Assembly: GCA_002127285.1 (NCBI GenBank)
Contig: NFUW01000002.1
Location: 505,744 to 569,743, forward strand
Length of the DNA stretch: 64,000 nt
DNA from: Chitinophagaceae bacterium IBVUCB1
Lineage (GTDB): Bacteria; Bacteroidota; Bacteroidia; Chitinophagales; Chitinophagaceae
Direction: 5' to 3'
In this document: positions 1 through 7,952 of the stretch, one piece after another
Layout of the letters: the number at the start of each line of letters is the position of its first letter
How positions within the stretch are numbered: position 1 is the first letter of the stretch
Made by a program: the position numbers and the translations under genes
The notes under the pieces: model-generated
What the model saw: the letters and a program-made list of their open reading frames with translations, nothing else
Told to the model about the DNA's origin: nothing
Database searches by the model: none

Positions 1-376
1 CAATGGCATCTAAACCATTGTAGCTACCACTTTCAAATAGTATAGCTGCTTCTTTTATGGCATATGGGCTTGTTTGCGATTGCATCCAGTTATTTCCATA
101 AGCTATTACTGCCGGGTGTATTATGGCATTCAGCTTTGTTAGTAAAACAGGATTTGCAAATACAAGTTTGGCTATATGCTGCCTGTCGGGTTGGTTATTG
201 TGATATACCTCGTTGCCCAACAATGCCTTTACTGCACCTATTACGGTAGCATCGTGTGCCAGCAGGTATTTGCCTGCATCATCAGCATTAAATACAGGTA
301 TGCCGAGTGTTTCAAACACCCGGCATACCACAGATTTTCCTGAGCCGATGCCCCCTGTAATACCTACTTTCAGCAT
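1..376 (-). CDS. coaE: Dephospho-CoA kinase, 3' part cut by window edge
   Basis: Phosphorylates the 3'-hydroxyl of dephospho-CoA with ATP, the last step of coenzyme A synthesis, in the cytoplasm. The ATG is at 376-374. The first residues read MLKVGITGGIGSGKS, a perfect CoaE P-loop, followed by FNADDAGKYLL, the usual substrate-site region. About 125 of the ~200 residues expected for the family are visible; the rest lies left of position 1. It begins 13 bases after the yajC stop, so it is probably the last gene of the nusB-DUF1573-yajC-coaE run. In many Bacteroidota a ybbR-like gene sits between yajC and coaE; none is present here. Confidence 0.95.
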   Translation of the reverse strand, partial: MLKVGITGGIGSGKSVVCRVFETLGIPVFNADDAGKYLLAHDATVIGAVKALLGNEVYHNNQPDRQHIAKLVFANPVLLTKLNAIIHPAVIAYGNNWMQSQTSPYAIKEAAILFESGSYNGLDAI

Positions 377-389
377 AGGTAATGGTTAA

Positions 390-731
390 TTATTTTGCTA
401 CTGCAACTGCTTCCGCTTTTTTGCGGGCAGCATTCGTCATTTCCATAGACACGGCAGAGCGGTCTATAGTCATAAACGTACCACGGCTTACTTCTATCTG
501 CAAAGTACCGTCGTCATTTACACGGTTTATTACTGCGTGTATGCCTGCAGTTGTTACAATTTTTTCGCCGGCAGTAATTGCTTCGCTAAACTTCTTTTGC
601 TCTTTGGCACGTTTAGCTTGCGGGCGTATCATAAAGAAGTACATTACGGCTATCATACCCACCATGAAAATCAAAGGGAACGTGGGGTTGCCTTGTGCCT
701 GCAATAGAATAGTCATCAGATTTACGAACAT
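390..731 (-). CDS. yajC: Preprotein translocase subunit YajC
   Basis: Small inner-membrane partner of SecDF, which assists Sec protein export. The protein has 113 residues: a short N-terminus, one transmembrane helix (about residues 17-36, ending FFMIRPQAKR, the family signature) and a basic cytoplasmic tail with GEKIVTTAGIHAVI, typical of YajC. The length is normal for the family. It lies 21 bases after the DUF1573 lipoprotein and 13 bases before coaE, so an operon is likely. No separate promoter was recognised. Confidence 0.95.
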   Translation of the reverse strand: MFVNLMTILLQAQGNPTFPLIFMVGMIAVMYFFMIRPQAKRAKEQKKFSEAITAGEKIVTTAGIHAVINRVNDDGTLQIEVSRGTFMTIDRSAVSMEMTNAARKKAEAVAVAK

Positions 732-752
732 TGTATTTGTATTTATTGAGTT

Positions 753-1262
753 TTACCTGTTTTTTGTATCAAGTGTAGTAGTTATTACGTTCGGGTCTTT
801 TTCACCAGCCTCTACATCTGCTTTAATATACAGCATATGTGTACCCCTGGCAGAGTTGGTGCTAATGGTAACTGATTTTTCCTGATGGTTGGGCTTGCCT
901 GCCGAGTTGAATTTTACTTTGATGATGCCTGTTTCACCCGGTTTTATGGGGTCGTGAGGATAATCGGGTGCCGTACAGCCACAAGAGCCATTGGCACTAC
1001 TGATGATAAGCGGTTTTTTACCATTGTTTTTAAATTCAAAATCATAGGTAACCACTTCGCCCTCTTTCATATTGCCGAAATTGTGCATGGTATCTGTAAA
1101 ATCCATGGTCGGCAGTTCGCTAAGTGTTTTTGCATCTACACCTTCTGCACTGGCAGGGTTGTTTACCAAGTCGGCAGATAATTTGCCATCTGTATTACCG
1201 CTGTTTTCTTTACATGCGCATAGTGTAGTTATTGCTGCTATCAACAGTAGTTGCTTCATCAT
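753..1262 (-). CDS. DUF1573 domain lipoprotein
   Basis: Predicted exported lipoprotein with one DUF1573 (Ig-like, ASH/HYDIN-type) domain; the function of this family is not established. The N-terminus MMKQLLLIAAITTLCACKEN is a signal peptide with a lipobox-like LCAC. The DUF1573 core is seen from about residue 53, with FTDTMHNFGNMKEGE, FEFKNNGKKPLII, SCGCTAPDYP and PGETGIIKVKFNS. The open frame extends two codons upstream to a TTG, but the ATG pair at 1262/1259 is the better start. It sits between nusB and yajC, a neighbourhood often seen in Bacteroidota. Confidence 0.85.
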   Translation of the reverse strand: MMKQLLLIAAITTLCACKENSGNTDGKLSADLVNNPASAEGVDAKTLSELPTMDFTDTMHNFGNMKEGEVVTYDFEFKNNGKKPLIISSANGSCGCTAPDYPHDPIKPGETGIIKVKFNSAGKPNHQEKSVTISTNSARGTHMLYIKADVEAGEKDPNVITTTLDTKNR

Positions 1263-1270
1263 GTGCAAAT

Positions 1271-2209
1271 TTATGATTTACGATTACGTTCTTGTTTGCG
1301 TATCAGGTTTTCTCTTTCAAGGTCTTTCAGTATGTTATCGAGCACGCCGTTTACAAACTGCCCGCTTTGCGGTGTGCTGTACTGCTTGGCTATTTCTATG
1401 TATTCGTTGATGGTTACTTTGGTAGGTATAGTAGGGAAGTAGAGCATCTCGCAAACACCCATGCGCAGTAGCAGCAGATCTATCAGCGCTACACGCTCTG
1501 CATCCCAGTTTATCAGTTTGGGCTGCACTAAAGTCATGCAATATGCCTCTTTTTCCAGCACCGTATGCATCAGGCTATGTGCATATTCACGCTTTTCGGC
1601 CGATATGAGGTTGAGGAAATTGATTTTGCTATTGCTTTTGAAAAAGTTATCCATCAGCATAGCCGCCATTTCTTTGTCATCTTCCCAGCCTGGCAGTTCT
1701 TCAGTAAAATGTTCCTGCAAGGTTTCGTTTTCCCAAATCAGCTTTTCCCAAATCAGTTGCAGGATTGCTTTTTCGCGAGCCGTTTCACGTTCTTTGGCGG
1801 TTGTGTATTTTTTGTATTCAGGATGTATTGTAAGCTGCTGATACATTTTTTTAATCCACTCTTCGTCTATATACTGCTCCAGTTTGGCTTCTTTTACTTT
1901 TTCTGTAAAAGTCTGGTTGTGCATTACATCCCACATAAACTCGTTGCCAGCAATTTTGGTGCTCACGTTCAGGTCGTCGGCAGTTGGCAGGTATTTAGAT
2001 GCGCGTTGCATGGCATTTGTTTCTGCAAACTGCGCAGTGCGAAAAGTGTATAGTATAGAAATGACAAAGAGGTCTAAAGAACGGTTCAGTTTGTCATTCA
2101 GTAAGTTTGAGCCATTCTTTTTGATTTGTTCCAAGTCTGCGGGCTCCATGCTTGCCAACGTATAGAGCGTTTGCATCACCTTCACCCGTATGTTTCTGCG
2201 GCTTATCAT
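1271..2209 (-). CDS. nusB: Transcription antitermination factor NusB, extended form
   Basis: NusB binds boxA RNA with NusE (S10) and promotes antitermination, chiefly at rRNA operons. At 312 residues the protein is about twice the size of E. coli NusB. The N-terminal half is a helical extension normal for Bacteroidota. The NusB fold is in the C-terminal part (about residues 180-305), with the recognisable LLLLRMGVCEMLYFP, TKVTINEYIEIAKQYS and QFVNGVLDNIL. It starts with ATG, MISRRNIRVKVMQTLY, also typical. It is the first gene of a probable operon with the DUF1573 gene, yajC and coaE, and a TAccTTTG box lies about 27 bases upstream. Confidence 0.95.
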   Translation of the reverse strand: MISRRNIRVKVMQTLYTLASMEPADLEQIKKNGSNLLNDKLNRSLDLFVISILYTFRTAQFAETNAMQRASKYLPTADDLNVSTKIAGNEFMWDVMHNQTFTEKVKEAKLEQYIDEEWIKKMYQQLTIHPEYKKYTTAKERETAREKAILQLIWEKLIWENETLQEHFTEELPGWEDDKEMAAMLMDNFFKSNSKINFLNLISAEKREYAHSLMHTVLEKEAYCMTLVQPKLINWDAERVALIDLLLLRMGVCEMLYFPTIPTKVTINEYIEIAKQYSTPQSGQFVNGVLDNILKDLERENLIRKQERNRKS

Positions 2210-2235
2210 AGATTGTTAAGAACCTGTTTGACGCG

Positions 2236-2243
2236 CAAAGGTA
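2236..2243 (-). promoter_or_regulatory. Probable nusB promoter -7 box
   Basis: Reading leftwards, TACCTTTG matches the Bacteroidota -7 consensus TAnnTTTG exactly. It would start transcription near 2229, giving a leader of about 20 bases before the nusB ATG. No clear -33 TTTG is seen, only a T-rich stretch at about the right distance. Prediction from sequence only. Confidence 0.5.
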
Positions 2244-2319
2244 AGGAATTCGGGGTTAAAAGTGGGTGTTATATGCAGATAAATGGCTATTTATTGCACA
2301 ACTAATACTAATTGTAAGG

Positions 2320-4404
2320 CTAACTGATTTTTGCCCAGTTATTAGCTACTTTTTCTTGCAGTAGTATGTTGCGGATGCCAGTATGTTGCGGGTTGGTGAG
2401 AGAGGGGTCGTTAGATATGATTTGTTGAGCTGCAATACGGGTTTGTTCCAGTATGGCGCTATCATCTACAATATCTGCCAATTTGAATTTGAGCAGCCCG
2501 CTTTGTCGGGTACCGGATAGGTCGCCGGGGCCACGCATGGCAAGGTCTTTTTCCGCAATCACAAAACCATTGGATGTGGATGTCATTATCTTCATCCTTT
2601 CTGCACTCTCATTTGATAGTTTATTGCCCGTAAGCAATATGCAGTAAGACTGCTCTGCGCCACGCCCCACACGCCCGCGTAGCTGGTGCAGTTGCGATAA
2701 TCCAAAACGCTCCGCGCTTTCTATAAGCATCACGCTGGCGTTGGGTACGTTTACACCTACTTCTATCACGGTAGTAGCTACCAGTATATGTGCATTGCCA
2801 CTTATAAAGCGTTGCATATTCCGTTCCCGCTCTGCGGCATCTTGCCTGCCATGCACCATGGCTATATTATACTTATGTTCGGGAAAGAAGACTTTAACCT
2901 GTTCAAAACCAGCCATCAGGCTTTCATAGTCCATTTTTTCAGACTCCTCTATCAATGGATATACAATGTAGGCCTGTCTACCCTTGTTTATTTCGTTCTT
3001 TATGAAATCCATTACATTGGCACGGCGCATCTCGTTGCGATGCACAGTTTTTATTTCCTGCCTGCCGGGTGGTAGTTCGTCAATTACTGATACGTCCAAA
3101 TCACCATACAATGTCATGGCAAGTGTTCGTGGTATGGGTGTAGCCGTCATGACCAATACGTGCGGTGGTGTGCTGTTCTTCTTCCATAAGCGGGAGCGTT
3201 GCGCAACACCAAAACGATGTTGCTCGTCTATAATAGCCATCCCTAAATTATTAAACACAACAGTATCTTCTAGCAGTGCATGGGTACCTACCACAATAGA
3301 AATGCTACCGTCTTGCAGTCCTGCCAATGTTTCTTTTCTTTCCTTGCCCTTGGTACTGCCAGTTAGTATAGCCACTTGAATATTCATAGGTGCTAAAAGC
3401 TCCCTTACACTTTGATAATGCTGCTGCGCCAATATTTCAGTAGGTGCCATCAGGCAAGCCTGAAAACCATTGTCCATTGCAAGTAGCATAGACATGACTG
3501 CTACCATCGTTTTGCCGCTGCCTACATCACCTTGCAGCAAGCGGTTCATTTGCTTTCCTGTAGCAGTATCTACACGTATTTCTTTCAGTACACGTTTTTG
3601 CGCACCTGTTAGTTGAAAAGGTAAGTGATGGTTGTAAAATCCATTGAAGTTGTCCCCTACTTTATCAAACTTCCAGCCCTGCTGTACGGTATGTTGCAGT
3701 CTTAGTTGCGCTATTTTCAGTTGCGATGCCAGCAGTTCTTCCCATTTCAGCCTGTACCTTGCTGCCTGCATCTGTTCTTCGCTATCGGGGAAGTGTATCC
3801 ACTTAATAGCATTGTAGCGATTGCATAGCTGGTATTGGCTTAACAAATAAGGTGGTAGTATTTCGGGTATATCACCTTGTTTTATTTTCTCAAAAAGGCT
3901 TTGTGTTATTTTGGCAAATGAACGGTTACTGATGCCTTTTGCGCGCAGCTTTTCTGTTGTAGAGTAAACGGGCTGCATACCGGGAATAGTGGTTTCGCTA
4001 TTTAATGGTTCTATTTCAGGATGGGCGATGTTGGGTGCACTGTTGAAGAAAGACACTTTGCCAAACAGTATATACCTGCCATGGTCAACCAAAGATTTCT
4101 TCATCCATTGCGCACCCTGAAACCATATCAGTTCTATTTGCCCTGTATCGTCGTAAAACGTTGCAACCAATCGTTTTTTTCGCCCTTCACCTTCTTCAAA
4201 TATGTTGATGATGGTACCGAGTAACTGTACATATTCCGTATTGGCATTAATAGCGGCTACTTTATCTACCTTGGTGCGGTCGAAGTAGCGGTAGGGATAA
4301 TGGTAGAGCAAATCTCCGAATGTTGCAATCTCCAGTTCTTTGCGCAGCATTTCGCCACGCTGCGGGCCAACACCTTTCAGGTATTCTATAGGAGAATCTA
4401 ATAT
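2320..4404 (-). CDS. recG: ATP-dependent DNA helicase RecG
   Basis: RecG remodels stalled replication forks and Holliday junctions. Visible are the wedge/OB region in the first ~250 residues, Walker A GDVGSGKT, the DEAD-box variant IIDEQHRFG, motif III MTATPIPRTLA and the C-terminal helicase half with QLRGRVGRG. The first in-frame ATG (4350) gives 676 residues but would drop the conserved N-terminus SILDSPIEYLKGVGPQRGE, which is encoded upstream in the same frame, open back to a TAG at 4435-4437. No ATG, GTG or TTG occurs in that stretch; ATA at 4404, ATC at 4422 or ATC at 4431 are the only conventional-like options. I place the start at the ATA (694 residues), where family members usually have Met. 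The divergent gene at 4544 leaves 139 bases for both promoters. Confidence 0.9.
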   Translation of the reverse strand: MLDSPIEYLKGVGPQRGEMLRKELEIATFGDLLYHYPYRYFDRTKVDKVAAINANTEYVQLLGTIINIFEEGEGRKKRLVATFYDDTGQIELIWFQGAQWMKKSLVDHGRYILFGKVSFFNSAPNIAHPEIEPLNSETTIPGMQPVYSTTEKLRAKGISNRSFAKITQSLFEKIKQGDIPEILPPYLLSQYQLCNRYNAIKWIHFPDSEEQMQAARYRLKWEELLASQLKIAQLRLQHTVQQGWKFDKVGDNFNGFYNHHLPFQLTGAQKRVLKEIRVDTATGKQMNRLLQGDVGSGKTMVAVMSMLLAMDNGFQACLMAPTEILAQQHYQSVRELLAPMNIQVAILTGSTKGKERKETLAGLQDGSISIVVGTHALLEDTVVFNNLGMAIIDEQHRFGVAQRSRLWKKNSTPPHVLVMTATPIPRTLAMTLYGDLDVSVIDELPPGRQEIKTVHRNEMRRANVMDFIKNEINKGRQAYIVYPLIEESEKMDYESLMAGFEQVKVFFPEHKYNIAMVHGRQDAAERERNMQRFISGNAHILVATTVIEVGVNVPNASVMLIESAERFGLSQLHQLRGRVGRGAEQSYCILLTGNKLSNESAERMKIMTSTSNGFVIAEKDLAMRGPGDLSGTRQSGLLKFKLADIVDDSAILEQTRIAAQQIISNDPSLTNPQHTGIRNILLQEKVANNWAKIS

Positions 4405-4543
4405 GGAAGCGAGTTGGCTGATTGGCTTGATTTGCTACAAATATAAAAAGAAGACAATCGCTTGACAAACCAATATGCTAAATGTATTGCAGCCGACAAT
4501 TGCTGCATTTTATGCTCTGTAATTTGCAGTCAAAACAGATAAT

Positions 4544-5524
4544 ATGAAATTTGGTTTATCAATATTGCATGTATTAGCATCTGGTATAATGGCTACAGCG
4601 CAGCCCGTATCTCAAACAGTAGTAGCAGAGCATTTTACAAATACCTATTGCAGTGTATGTGCATCCCGCAATCCGGGTTTGTATTCAAACCACGCTGCTT
4701 TTCCGCAAGTATTGCATATTGCATACCATCCAAGCTCGCCTTATGTAGCTTGCCCTCTCAATCAGCACAATAAATCGGAAAATGATGCAAGGGCAAATTT
4801 TTATGGCGTATTTGGTAGCACACCAAGATTGTTGATACAGGCAAAAGAAGTAACAGGTAGTTTTACGACCGCGTCTATTTTTCAAAACGAATTGGGTAAG
4901 ACAACTGCTTTTGAGGTATCAGCAAAACTAACAGAATCGGCTGGAAATATTGAAGTAAGGGTAGTAGTAACAAAGAAAGATGCCAGTTCGTTGACGAATC
5001 TTACGCTCTATGTACCGTTAGTAGAAGATACTTTGTTTTTCGCTGCCGCAAATGGTGAAAGCAAACACATGGATGTATTCAGAAAGAGTTTTTGGGGCAA
5101 TACACCTTTGGCAATAACTGCTCCTGCTAATGTCGGTGATTCAATAGTTTCTACCCAACAAATAACTGTAAACAGTGCGTGGAATAAGGGTAGGATATAT
5201 GCTATAGCTATTTTGCAAGATGGTAGTAAAAATCATGTTCAGGCAGCTAAGTCTAATAAACTGCCATATGCTACTGGTATTGTAAATACGAGTATTAAGC
5301 AGCTTAGCATCTTTCCCAATCCTTCTTCAGATCACATTCAGCTAAACGGAAATAATGCTTACAGGTATAATTTAAGTATTACTGACATGACTGGTAAAGT
5401 AATAAGCAGTTTGTCTATCAGCGGTCGCGATAAAATTGATGTATCAGCACTGCCAATAGGTACATATATAGTGCGTGTATCGCAAGATGATGATGTACAA
5501 TACGTGAAGTTTATCAAGAACTAA
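4544..5524 (+). CDS. Secreted Omp28-like thioredoxin-fold protein, T9SS type A
   Basis: Predicted to be exported by Sec (signal peptide about residues 1-19, cut near ATAQ-P) and then delivered or anchored by the type IX system. The N-terminal region VVAEHFTNTYCSVCASRNP carries a CxxC pair (C36, C39) like the Omp28/thioredoxin-like family. The last ~70 residues form a type A sorting domain: LSIFPNPSSDHIQL, then ITDMTGKV and IGTYIVRV. The enzymatic role is unknown; a surface thiol-disulfide role is inference. The Crp/Fnr gene starts 14 bases after its stop, so co-transcription is likely. Confidence 0.8.
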   Translation: MKFGLSILHVLASGIMATAQPVSQTVVAEHFTNTYCSVCASRNPGLYSNHAAFPQVLHIAYHPSSPYVACPLNQHNKSENDARANFYGVFGSTPRLLIQAKEVTGSFTTASIFQNELGKTTAFEVSAKLTESAGNIEVRVVVTKKDASSLTNLTLYVPLVEDTLFFAAANGESKHMDVFRKSFWGNTPLAITAPANVGDSIVSTQQITVNSAWNKGRIYAIAILQDGSKNHVQAAKSNKLPYATGIVNTSIKQLSIFPNPSSDHIQLNGNNAYRYNLSITDMTGKVISSLSISGRDKIDVSALPIGTYIVRVSQDDDVQYVKFIKN

Positions 5525-5538
5525 TGTAACTTAGAAAA

Positions 5539-6237
5539 ATGGGCTACGAAGACAATTTTCTGCTAATTAGGAAAAGTGATTTCCTTAATGAATTATCTGA
5601 CGAAGATTATGTAAGCCTCAATCTGGAGCATAACATTGTTGTGGCTGACAAAGGAACGTATGTATATTTTGATGCCCAAGCCCTTAACAGGCTCTATTTT
5701 GTAAAAGACGGATATATAAAAATAGGCTGTATTGATGATGAGGGGAATGATATTGTAAAAGAGATATTGCAGCCTGGCGATATATTCGGGCAGTTTACTT
5801 TAGAGCGTAATAATATGCAGGGCGAATACGCACAAGCATATAAGTGTACCACCAGTTTGTGTTCGTTTACATTAGAAGATTTTCAACGCTTGCTGATGTT
5901 GCGTCCTGATTTATCTGTTCAATATGCTAAAAAAGTAGGGCAGAAGTTGAGAAAAGTAGAGAACAGACTCATGAACCTGCTGCAAAAAGATGCGAGGAGC
6001 AGGCTGCTATACTTTTTCTGGACATTGCTGCCATTAGATAATGACGTGAATGACACATCGTACAGTATGGATAATTTTCTGACACATGAAGATATTGCGA
6101 GATTGACAGGCACAAGCAGACAGACGGTAACAACGTTGATAAACGAATTTGCTAACGAAGGTTTGCTTGATGTAGATAGGCGTACTATCGTTATTCACAA
6201 TATAAAATCGCTGCAAAAGCTGGCTAAAATCGGTTAA
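5539..6237 (+). CDS. Crp/Fnr family transcriptional regulator
   Basis: DNA-binding regulator of 232 residues. A cyclic-nucleotide-binding-like beta-barrel covers about residues 20-130, with LYFVKDGYIKIG and ILQPGDIFGQ typical of the fold. A dimerisation helix follows, then a C-terminal winged helix (about 170-220) with LTHEDIARLTGTSRQTVTTL as the recognition helix. No cysteine cluster of the FNR iron-sulfur type is seen at the N-terminus, so oxygen sensing by that route is unlikely; the ligand is unknown. It follows the Omp28-like gene by 14 bases and converges directly on exbD, whose stop abuts its own. Confidence 0.9.
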   Translation: MGYEDNFLLIRKSDFLNELSDEDYVSLNLEHNIVVADKGTYVYFDAQALNRLYFVKDGYIKIGCIDDEGNDIVKEILQPGDIFGQFTLERNNMQGEYAQAYKCTTSLCSFTLEDFQRLLMLRPDLSVQYAKKVGQKLRKVENRLMNLLQKDARSRLLYFFWTLLPLDNDVNDTSYSMDNFLTHEDIARLTGTSRQTVTTLINEFANEGLLDVDRRTIVIHNIKSLQKLAKIG

Positions 6238-6642
6238 TCATTTTCCCTCTTTATCTACTGCCAACACTGTTTTCAGGTTCAGCGATTTGGCTGCTTTCAT
6301 TACGCTTACAATACTTTCGGCATCTGCTTGTTTGTCTGCATTAATAACAACTGTAGGCTCCGCATCTTGCGATGCTGATACGATGCGGTTGATGGCAGCG
6401 GCGAGTGAATCTTTACCGGTTGCTTGCGTACCTACGAAAAATTGCTGCTCGGGTGTTATGGATACTACAACGGTTTGCTTAGCTTTCGTATCGCTTTTGG
6501 CACTAGGTATAGATAGTTTGATGACGTTGGGGTTTGCCAATGTAGATATGATAAGAAAGAACAACAACAGTATGAATAATATATCATTCAGTGCCGATGC
6601 ATGTGCTTGGGGTGTTTCCCTGAGTCTTTTTCTTAAATCCAT
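6238..6642 (-). CDS. exbD: ExbD/TolR family biopolymer transport protein
   Basis: Stator partner of ExbB that uses the proton gradient to energise TonB- or Tol-type outer-membrane processes. It has 134 residues: a short cytoplasmic N-terminus MDLRKRLRETPQAHASAL, one transmembrane helix with the essential acidic residue in ALNDILFILLLFFLI (the D of LND), then a periplasmic domain with VVINADKQADAESIVSVM. The length is standard. It starts 6 bases after the upstream exbB stop, so the two form an operon. No tonB is adjacent, so which TonB it serves cannot be told. Confidence 0.9.
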   Translation of the reverse strand: MDLRKRLRETPQAHASALNDILFILLLFFLIISTLANPNVIKLSIPSAKSDTKAKQTVVVSITPEQQFFVGTQATGKDSLAAAINRIVSASQDAEPTVVINADKQADAESIVSVMKAAKSLNLKTVLAVDKEGK

Positions 6643-6648
6643 ACAGGG

Positions 6649-7335
6649 TTATTTGGCTGGTTCGTGAAGAATATCGAGAAACTCAACGGATGCAGACTCC
6701 ATGCGGTTTACATTCTTATTTATCTGCGCATTCAGGTAATTGTAAGCTACATAAGAAAGCAAGCCAATAATAAGCCCAACGGCAGATGTAACCATTTTGG
6801 TGTAGATGCCGCTTGCAATACCCTCAATAGAAAAACCTTGATGCTGAATGTTGAAAAACAGGATTATCATACCCGCTATGGTACCCAAAAAGCCAAACAT
6901 AGGCGCTATACCTGCAATGGTAGAAAGTATCGAAAGGTTTTTTTCAAGCTGATATACTTCCAACTTACCTGCATTTTCCATAGACTTTTCGATGTGGTCT
7001 ATGGGTTTGCCAATGCGGCTAAGCCCTTTTTCTATCATACGTGCTACAGGTCCAGTAGTATTCTTAGATAATATTTTTGCCGCCTGTAAATTGCCATCTG
7101 TAATATGCTCTCTGATACGTGCCATAAATGTAGGGTCTGTTACTGATGCTTTGCGAATTGCCATCAGTCGTTCTACAAATACATATACCATTAATACAGA
7201 GCATATCAGCAAGGGTATCATCAATACACCGCCTTGCATCAGCAAATACCAAAGCGATATATCTTGTTGTTTTGAAGCCGCAGCAGCGGCATTTGTAAGT
7301 GTATCTGCCTGTAGCAATATGGAAATTATCGTCAT
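6649..7335 (-). CDS. exbB: ExbB/TolQ/MotA family proton channel protein
   Basis: Proton-conducting stator subunit working with ExbD. It has 228 residues with three hydrophobic helices: near residues 28-50 (LLMQGGVLMIPLLICSVLMV), 135-160 (IAGIAPMFGFLGTIAGMIIL, the family signature) and 180-200. A cytoplasmic loop lies between helices 1 and 2. The ATG start is clear. It is first in a two-gene operon with exbD. The ExbB/TolQ split cannot be made from sequence alone; the gene symbol follows the ExbD partner. Confidence 0.9.
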   Translation of the reverse strand: MTIISILLQADTLTNAAAAASKQQDISLWYLLMQGGVLMIPLLICSVLMVYVFVERLMAIRKASVTDPTFMARIREHITDGNLQAAKILSKNTTGPVARMIEKGLSRIGKPIDHIEKSMENAGKLEVYQLEKNLSILSTIAGIAPMFGFLGTIAGMIILFFNIQHQGFSIEGIASGIYTKMVTSAVGLIIGLLSYVAYNYLNAQINKNVNRMESASVEFLDILHEPAK

Positions 7336-7408
7336 AGCTAATAAATAGACTAACTGTAATAATAGTAAAATTTAACGTGTGGGGCGATGCAATATTGTTA
7401 AAATAAAA

Positions 7409-7432
7409 TAGCCGACATATATATGCCGGCTA
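7409..7432 (-). terminator. Hairpin terminator after the SlyD-like gene
   Basis: AGCCG-(N11)-CGGCT forms a hairpin flanked by A/T-rich runs on both sides. It lies just beyond the stop of the leftward isomerase gene (7453) and reads into a T-rich tract on the minus strand. Confidence 0.7.
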
Positions 7433-7452
7433 AAAAATAAATATGATAAGTA

Positions 7453-7881
7453 TTAACCAATAGATACCAGTTCCAAATCAAATATCAGGTCTTGCCCTGC
7501 CAACGGGTGGTTGGCATCCAGTATCACCACATCAGTTTTTACATCAGCTATCACAACAGGAAACACATTGCCCGTATTATCGCTCATGTGCAGTTCTAAA
7601 CCTACAACAGGTTGCATATCTGCTGGGAAATCACTCTTAGGGTATTCCATTAACATGTCATCCCTGCGTTCGCCATAAGCTTGGTCAACTGGTATCTGAA
7701 CCGTTTTCTTGTCGCCTATTTTCATGTCCAGCAGTGCGTCGTCAAAGCCTTTTATCACTTGTCCACTGCCAACGGTAAACTGTAGCGGGTCGCGGCCTTC
7801 AGAGCTATCAAAAGTAGAGCCATCTGTCAGCTTTCCGTGATAATGCACGCTTACAGTATCACCATTTTTCACTTGTTGCAT
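7453..7881 (-). CDS. FKBP-type peptidyl-prolyl isomerase, SlyD-like
   Basis: Catalyses cis-trans isomerisation of prolyl bonds. The 142 residues match the SlyD layout. An FKBP half is split by an insert-in-flap domain. N-terminal VSVHYHGKLTDGSTFDSS and IKGFDDALLDMKIGDK form the FKBP part; DMQPVVGLELHM onward is the flap insert; LDANHPLAGQDLIFDLEL closes the fold. The long histidine-rich metal-binding tail of E. coli SlyD is absent, as in many Bacteroidota. Probably cytoplasmic, as no signal peptide is present. Monocistronic, with its own hairpin terminator. Confidence 0.92.
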   Translation of the reverse strand: MQQVKNGDTVSVHYHGKLTDGSTFDSSEGRDPLQFTVGSGQVIKGFDDALLDMKIGDKKTVQIPVDQAYGERRDDMLMEYPKSDFPADMQPVVGLELHMSDNTGNVFPVVIADVKTDVVILDANHPLAGQDLIFDLELVSIG

Positions 7882-7952
7882 GTAATTTGTTTTAATAAAT
7901 ACTAATAATGATGCAAGTTAAGCCTTAATATCGGAAACGTGGAAGTATCTTT

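Noticed and set aside
382-885. Plus-strand frame opposite yajC and DUF1573
   Set aside because: Shadow of well-supported genes on the other strand; composition and residues look unlike a protein family.
4262-4468. Minus-strand open frame overlapping the recG 5' end, suggesting a frameshift
   Set aside because: The recG frame itself is open through the conserved N-terminus to 4437; the other frame gives no RecG-like sequence.
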